DNA from: JBFWUM01 sp050247255
GTDB lineage: Bacteria > Acidobacteriota > Vicinamibacteria > Vicinamibacterales > UBA2999
Reading direction: 5' to 3'
Assembly: GCA_050247255.1 (NCBI GenBank)
Contig: JBFWUM010000032.1
Coordinates: forward strand, 1-47,667
Length of the DNA stretch: 47,667 nt
Shown: one piece after another, positions 43,350 through 47,667 of the stretch
How the letters are laid out: each line of letters begins with the position of its first letter
Numbering within the stretch: position 1 is the stretch's first letter
Program-made: the position numbers and the translations under genes
Notes under the pieces: generated by a model
Told to the model about the DNA's origin: nothing
Databases searched by the model: none
Seen by the model: the letters and a program-made list of their open reading frames with translations, nothing else

Positions 43350-46201
43350 CCGTCGGCGCGCTCAGTCGCGAGCTCGAGCGTGAGGTCGACGGAGACGTCC
43401 GCTTCGACGCGGTGTCGCGATCGCTCTACGCGACTGATGCCAGCGTCTACCAGATCGAACCGGCCGGCGTGGTGGTGCCGCGCACGCGCGAGGCGCTCGT
43501 CCGCGCGGTGACCCTCTGTGCGGCGGCGCGGGTGCCGATCACCATGCGCGGCGGCGGCACGTCCCAGGCCGGCCAGGCCATCGGCCCCGGCATCGTCATC
43601 GACACGTCGAAACACATCAATCGCCTGCTCGAGGTGAACGCCGCGGAGCGCTGGGCGCGCGTCGAGCCGGGCATCGTCCTCGACGAGCTCAATGCCAGGT
43701 TGAAGCCGCACAACCTCCGCTTCGCCCCGGACGTCTCGACGGCGAGCCGGGCCACCATCGGCGGCATGATGGCCAACAACTCGAGCGGCGCCCGCTCGGT
43801 GTATTACGGCAAGACCATCGATCACGTCATCGAACAGCAAGTGCTGCTGGCCGACGGTTCGATCGTGACCTTCGGCCCAATCCCGCCGGCGGAGCTTGGC
43901 TCAGCCTGCGAGCGGCCGGGGCTGGAAGGGGAGATCTATCGCACCGTCCGCCGCGTTGCGGCGGAACAGGCGCAGGAGATCGAGCGGCGGTACCCGAAGG
44001 TCCTGCGCCGTGTCGGCGGCTATAACCTCGACGAGTTCGTCGCACCCGACAGGCCGTTCAACCTGGCCAAGCTGATGGTCGGCTCGGAGGGAACGCTCGG
44101 CGTGGTACTCGAGGCGCGGGTCAACCTCGTGCCGCTGCCGGCGGCCAAGGCGGTGCTGGCCATCCAGTTCGCCGGGCTGCTGGAGGCGCTCGCCGCTGCG
44201 CCGATCATCCTGCGCCACCGGCCGTCGGCCGTCGAGGTGATGGACGGCTTCATCCTGAACCACACTCGCCAGAGCCCGGCGCTGCACGCCATGCGCGAGA
44301 CCTTCATCGACGGGGACCCGGGTGCGCTGTTGTGCGTCGAGTTCTACGATGACACCGCGGCCGCGCTGCCGCCGCGGCTCGAGGGGCTCGAGCAGGAGCT
44401 GCGCGAACGAGGTCTTGGCTACCGCTACTTCCATGCGACGGAGCCGGCGGCGCAGGCGCGCATCTGGAGCCTGCGCGAGGCGGCGCTCGGGCTGTCGATG
44501 GCGATGAAGGAGGACGCCAAGTCGATCTCGTTCGTCGAGGACACCGCCGTGGACCCGGCGCGCCTTCGCGACTACATCGACCGCTTCCTCGGCATCGTCC
44601 GCAGGCACGGCACGACCGCCGGGGTGTATGCCCACGCATCGGTCGGCTGTCTGCACGTGCGGCCGGTGGTGAACCTGAAGACCGCCGACGGGATCCGGAA
44701 GTTCGAGGCGATCGCCAACGAGGTGTCCGACCTGGTCCTGGAGTTCGGCGGCGCGTTGTCCGGCGAGCACGGTGATGGCCTGGTGCGCGGCGCATTCATG
44801 CGGAAGATGTTCGGCGACCAGCTGTACGAGGCGTTCCGCACGATCAAGCGCACGTTCGATCCGAACGGCATCTTCAACCCGGGCAAGATCGTCGAGTCGC
44901 CACCGATCACCGAGAACCTGCGATTCGGCGCCGGTTACGTGACCCCGGCGCCGGCCACGTTCTTCGACTACGGCGACTACGGCGGCCTGGGCGGCGCGGT
45001 CGAGATGTGCAGCGGCCTTGGCGCCTGCCGCAAGACGCTCGACGGCACGATGTGCCCGTCGTACATGGCAACGCGGGACGAGCAGCACTCGACCCGCGGC
45101 CGCGCGAACGTGCTGCGCCTGGCGATGACCGGACGCCTCGGCGAAGCGGGGTTGGGTGACGACGGCGTGTACGACGCGCTCGACCTGTGCCTCGAGTGCC
45201 GTGCCTGCAAGGCGGAGTGCCCGGTCGGCGTCGACATGGCGCGCTTCAAGAGCGAGTTCCTCGCCGACTATTGGGCGCGGCACGGCACCCCGCTGTCGAC
45301 ACGGCTGCTCGGACGCGTCGGCGCCATGGCGCCGTGGGGCAGCCGGCTGGCGCCGGTGTCGAACTGGCTGATGAACAGCGCCCCCGGGCGCTGGGTGAAC
45401 GAGCAGGTCGCCGGCATCGACCGGCGGCGGCGCCTGCCGGCCTACGCCAGGCAGACCCTCCGCGCGCGCGTGCCACGTACGGACGCGCCTGACGCCGTCC
45501 TGTTCGCCGACACGTTCACCGATCACTACGACCCGGCCATCGGCATCGCCGCGATCGAGGTGATGCAGGCGGCAGGCGTGCGGGCCGGAGTGGTGCCACA
45601 CGGCTGCTGCGGCCGTCCGCAGATGTCAAAGGGGCTTCTCGCCGAGGCGCGCGCGCTTGCCGAGCGCAATACGGATGCCCTGCACGAGCACGCCGCCGCT
45701 GGCCGCCCGATCGTCTTCTGCGAGCCGAGCTGCCTGTCGGCGGTGCGCGAGGACGCCCCGTCGCTGCTGCGCGGCGCCGCCCGCGAGAGGGCGCAAGCGG
45801 TGGCACGCGCCGCGGTGCTGTTCGAGGAGTTCATGGCGCCGATCGCCGACCGGCTGCCGCTCAGGGCCGGGCCCGAGGAGATCCTGTTCCATGGCCATTG
45901 CCACCAGAAGGCGATGGGCGCCGCGCCGCCGGCCAGGGCGCTGCTGGCGAAGATTCCGGGCAGCGCCGTGGTCGATCTCGACGCCGGCTGCTGCGGCATG
46001 GCCGGCTCCTTCGGGTATGCGAAGGAGCACTACGACGTGTCGCGCGCCATCGGCGAGCGCAAGCTGTTTCCCGCCGTGCGCGCGCGGAAACCCGGTGCCG
46101 CGGTGGTCGCCGCCGGCACGTCCTGCCGCCACCAGGTGGAGGACTTCACCGGAACGCGGCCGGTTCACCCCGCGACGCTGCTACGCTCCCTTCTTTCCTG
46201 A
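43346..46201 (+). CDS. FAD-linked oxidase / Fe-S fused dehydrogenase (YdiJ/D-2-hydroxyacid type)
   Basis: Fusion enzyme of 951 residues. The FAD-binding PCMH-type domain spans about 36-240 (PITMRGGGTSQAGQAIGPGIVIDTSKHINRL, ATIGGMMANNSSGARSVYYGKTIDHV, LMVGSEGTLGVV). The FAD-oxidase C domain runs to about 525 (YAHASVGCLHVRPVVNL, GALSGEHGDGLVRGAFMRKMFG, FDPNGIFNPGKIV). Two 4Fe-4S clusters follow (CSGLGACRKTLDGTMCP about 555; CLECRACKAECPVG about 615). The C-terminal half has two Cys-Cys-Gly-type segments (HGCCGRPQMSKG about 753; LDAGCCGMAGSFG about 882, with HGHCHQKAM before it). This is the layout of YdiJ-type D-2-hydroxyglutarate/D-lactate dehydrogenases that reduce quinone or ETF. GTG 43346 is coupled to the aminotransferase; a carboxylate permease gene follows. 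Confidence 0.92.
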   Translation: MTVGALSRELEREVDGDVRFDAVSRSLYATDASVYQIEPAGVVVPRTREALVRAVTLCAAARVPITMRGGGTSQAGQAIGPGIVIDTSKHINRLLEVNAAERWARVEPGIVLDELNARLKPHNLRFAPDVSTASRATIGGMMANNSSGARSVYYGKTIDHVIEQQVLLADGSIVTFGPIPPAELGSACERPGLEGEIYRTVRRVAAEQAQEIERRYPKVLRRVGGYNLDEFVAPDRPFNLAKLMVGSEGTLGVVLEARVNLVPLPAAKAVLAIQFAGLLEALAAAPIILRHRPSAVEVMDGFILNHTRQSPALHAMRETFIDGDPGALLCVEFYDDTAAALPPRLEGLEQELRERGLGYRYFHATEPAAQARIWSLREAALGLSMAMKEDAKSISFVEDTAVDPARLRDYIDRFLGIVRRHGTTAGVYAHASVGCLHVRPVVNLKTADGIRKFEAIANEVSDLVLEFGGALSGEHGDGLVRGAFMRKMFGDQLYEAFRTIKRTFDPNGIFNPGKIVESPPITENLRFGAGYVTPAPATFFDYGDYGGLGGAVEMCSGLGACRKTLDGTMCPSYMATRDEQHSTRGRANVLRLAMTGRLGEAGLGDDGVYDALDLCLECRACKAECPVGVDMARFKSEFLADYWARHGTPLSTRLLGRVGAMAPWGSRLAPVSNWLMNSAPGRWVNEQVAGIDRRRRLPAYARQTLRARVPRTDAPDAVLFADTFTDHYDPAIGIAAIEVMQAAGVRAGVVPHGCCGRPQMSKGLLAEARALAERNTDALHEHAAAGRPIVFCEPSCLSAVREDAPSLLRGAARERAQAVARAAVLFEEFMAPIADRLPLRAGPEEILFHGHCHQKAMGAAPPARALLAKIPGSAVVDLDAGCCGMAGSFGYAKEHYDVSRAIGERKLFPAVRARKPGAAVVAAGTSCRHQVEDFTGTRPVHPATLLRSLLS

Positions 46202-46209
46202 GAGGCCTG

Positions 46210-47448
46210 ATGCCGCTAGCCGAGCTGTCACTCGCCGCCCTGGTGCTCGCCATCATCGTCTCGTGTGTGTCCGAGATGAACGTCGGCATCCTGGCGCTCG
46301 CCCTCGCCTGGATCGTCGGCGTCTACATCGGCGGCATGGGACTGAACGAAGTGATCGGCGCCTTCCCCGTGCAGCTGTTCCTGATGCTCGTCGGCGTCAC
46401 GCTGCTGTTCTCGCAGGCGCAGTTGAACGGCACGCTGGAGCGCGTCGCCCACGGCGCGGTCCGTCTCTGTCGCGGCAACGTCGGGCTGATCCCGGTGATG
46501 TTCTTCTTCCTCGGCTGCGGCATCGCGTCGCTCGGTCCGGGCAACGTGTCGACCGCGGCGATGCTGGCGCCGGTGGCGATGGCCGTGGCCTCGCGCGCCG
46601 CCGTCCCCGCGTTCCTGATGGCGATCATGGTCGGCAACGGCGCCCAGGCGGGATCGCTCTCGCCGTTCGCGCCGACCGGCATCATCGTCAACGGCATCAT
46701 GGAGAACATCGGGCTCGGCGGCAATGAGTTCTGGAACTACTGGACGAACCTTGCCGCGCACGCGGCGGTCGCCTTCGGCGGCTACCTGCTGCTGGGCGGC
46801 ATGAAGCTGTTCCGCCGGGAGTTCGCCGCGCCGGCCACGGAGACAAAGGCGGACCACGGCCTGACGCGCGCGCACTGGATCACGATGGGGACCATCCTGG
46901 CGGTGATTGCGGCGGTGCTGTTCGCCAACGCCAACATCGGCATGGCGGCGTTCACCGGCGCGGTGTTCCTGGCCGTCCTGCGCGTCGCCGACCACCAGGA
47001 GGCGGTGCGCAAGATTCCGTGGACGCCGATCATCATGGTCACCGGCGTGACGGTGTTGATCTCGCTGCTCGAGCGGACCGGCGGCCTCGACCTGTTCACC
47101 GCCGTCCTCGCCCGGTTTGCCAGCCAGGAGTCGGTCACCGGCGTCCTGGCGTTCCTGACCGGCGTGATTTCGGTCTACAGCAGCACGTCTGGGGTGGTGC
47201 TGCCGGCGTTCCTGCCGACCATCCCGGGCCTCATCACCCGCCTTGGCGGCGGCGACCCGCTGGCGCTGGCCGCGTCGATGAACATCGGCGCGCACCTCGT
47301 GGACATGTCGCCGCTGTCGACCACGGGGGCGATGTGCATGGCGGGCATTACCAACCCGGAGGAGATCAGGCCGACCTATAACCGCCTGCTCGCGTGGGGA
47401 TTGTCGATGAGCATCGTCGGCGGCATTTTCTGCTTCTTGTTCTTCTAG
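46210..47448 (+). CDS. SLC13/MatC-type dicarboxylate permease
   Basis: Inner-membrane transporter of 412 residues with about eleven hydrophobic helices. The N-terminal block LSLAALVLAIIVSCVSEMNVGILALALAWIVGVYIGG matches the MatC N-terminal region. The two inverted hairpin-like segments of the family are visible as LGPGNVSTAAMLAPVAMAVASR, GNGAQAGSLSPFAPTGIIVNG, VYSSTSGVVLPAFLPTIPGL, and DMSPLSTTGAMCMAGI. ATG 46210 is preceded by GAGAGG with good spacing, eight bases after the dehydrogenase stop. The likely substrates are malonate, succinate or other carboxylates; with the coupled 2-hydroxyacid dehydrogenase, uptake of a hydroxy- or oxo-acid is the natural inference. Confidence 0.88.
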   Translation: MPLAELSLAALVLAIIVSCVSEMNVGILALALAWIVGVYIGGMGLNEVIGAFPVQLFLMLVGVTLLFSQAQLNGTLERVAHGAVRLCRGNVGLIPVMFFFLGCGIASLGPGNVSTAAMLAPVAMAVASRAAVPAFLMAIMVGNGAQAGSLSPFAPTGIIVNGIMENIGLGGNEFWNYWTNLAAHAAVAFGGYLLLGGMKLFRREFAAPATETKADHGLTRAHWITMGTILAVIAAVLFANANIGMAAFTGAVFLAVLRVADHQEAVRKIPWTPIIMVTGVTVLISLLERTGGLDLFTAVLARFASQESVTGVLAFLTGVISVYSSTSGVVLPAFLPTIPGLITRLGGGDPLALAASMNIGAHLVDMSPLSTTGAMCMAGITNPEEIRPTYNRLLAWGLSMSIVGGIFCFLFF

Positions 47449-47450
47449 CC

Positions 47451-47570
47451 ACCACGAAGACACCGAGAACGATCACCACAAAGGTCACAAAGATCACAAA
47501 GGTCTCCTTTCGTCCGGGAGCCTTTGTGTCCTTTGTGTTCTTTGTGGTGATTAGCCTTGGTGTCCCTGGT
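47451..47570. repeat. Large inverted element of period-9 repeats
   Basis: The core arms are 47472-47502 (CACAAAGGT-type units) and 47521-47551 (CCTTTGTGT-type units), 31 nt each with 27 complementary positions. An inner stem CTCC/GGAG and outer, poorer arms (CCACGAAGACACCGAG-like near 47451, CTTGGTGTCCCTGGTGG near 47556) extend it to about 120 bp. It starts two bases after the permease stop and contains the stop codon of the minus-strand partial gene. The single-arm copy at 4358-4384 has the same unit type. Confidence 0.85.
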
Positions 47571-47667
47571 GGTTGAGACGATGCTCTGCGTAGCCGCGCG
47601 CCGCGATCGGCCACACGCCGACGACGGTGTCGCCATCCATCGCGTAGAACACGTCGTGCAGGTTGAT
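47551..47667 (-). CDS. 3' end of an unidentified minus-strand gene
   Basis: The open frame enters from the right edge and reads INLHDVFYAMDGDTVVGVWP, then IAARGYAEHRLN, then a repeat-encoded tail HQGHQG before TAA (47551-47553). The first 33 codons have the high third-position GC of the neighbouring genes, which supports real coding. The last codons are written by the inverted repeat, as happens at the plsX end. I do not recognise the family from 38 residues. Confidence 0.5.
   Translation of the reverse strand: MNLHDVFYAMDGDTVVGVWPIAARGYAEHRLNHQGHQG

Overview
This is a high-GC (roughly two-thirds G+C by eye), densely coding chromosomal window with one 100-N scaffold gap (16379-16478). It looks like part of a draft or metagenome-derived assembly. 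The host is probably a Gram-negative bacterium: it has an LptE-type lipoprotein, TonB, lipoboxes and a predicted outer-membrane beta-barrel protein. It makes menaquinone by the futalosine route. GTG and TTG starts are frequent, many genes overlap by 1-20 nt, and several genes appear to lack a leader. My best guess from gene content is Acidobacteriota, perhaps a Vicinamibacteria-like lineage; this is inference, since no rRNA is present. I saw no rRNA, tRNA, CRISPR array, phage or transposase, although tRNAs cannot be excluded by eye.

Layout. 1-3327: menaquinone genes mqnC (3' end), an mqnX-like deaminase, an mqnP-like prenyltransferase and a menG/ubiE methyltransferase. 3389-4357: a TonB-like protein. 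4427-9347, minus strand: pirin, cytochrome P450 and a broken di-haem RoxA-like cytochrome. 9373-12836: miaA, hfq, deoB and a dGTPase-like gene. 12871-17989: DUF177, rpmF, plsX, fabD, fabG, [gap], acpP, fabF, with fabH absent from its usual place. 18038-22129: etfB, etfA, ETF-quinone oxidoreductase and an acyltransferase. 22133-27519: a SEC-C membrane protein (minus), a histone-deacetylase-like hydrolase, leuS, lptE and holA.

27534-31710 is the most interesting region. Three translationally coupled genes encode (i) a Cache domain fused to a pentameric ligand-gated-ion-channel (pLGIC) module, (ii) an orphan UrtA-type periplasmic binding protein and (iii) a six-TM potassium channel with an S4-like arginine ladder and a TVGYGD filter. 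Together they look like a ligand-to-membrane-potential signalling unit. 31746-36464 follows with a Cys-containing lipoprotein coupled to a cyclic-peptide-type ABC exporter, an SPFH protein, a DUF697 protein, a 59-aa membrane peptide and a DUF481 barrel.

36441-39359 (minus): a 2OG-Fe(II) oxygenase-like protein, rpsT, a tandem NTF2-like secreted protein and a lytic transglycosylase. 39451-47448 (plus): an ABC-F ATPase, a PepSY-TM protein, a PLP aminotransferase, a large FAD/Fe-S 2-hydroxyacid dehydrogenase and an SLC13/MatC-type permease. The window ends in an inverted repeat and the 3' end of an unidentified minus-strand gene.

Two non-coding themes recur. First, degenerate tandem repeats of period 7, 8 or 9 occur between genes, often as inverted pairs, and also inside the reading frames of etfB, leuS and the ABC-F gene; short hairpins with a TTCA loop occur as well, one pair inside the mqnX-like gene. 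Second, TANNNT -10-like hexamers lie 6-13 nt before start codons, consistent with leaderless or near-leaderless mRNAs. In three cases the upstream gene's TAA stop codon is itself part of the TATAAT box.
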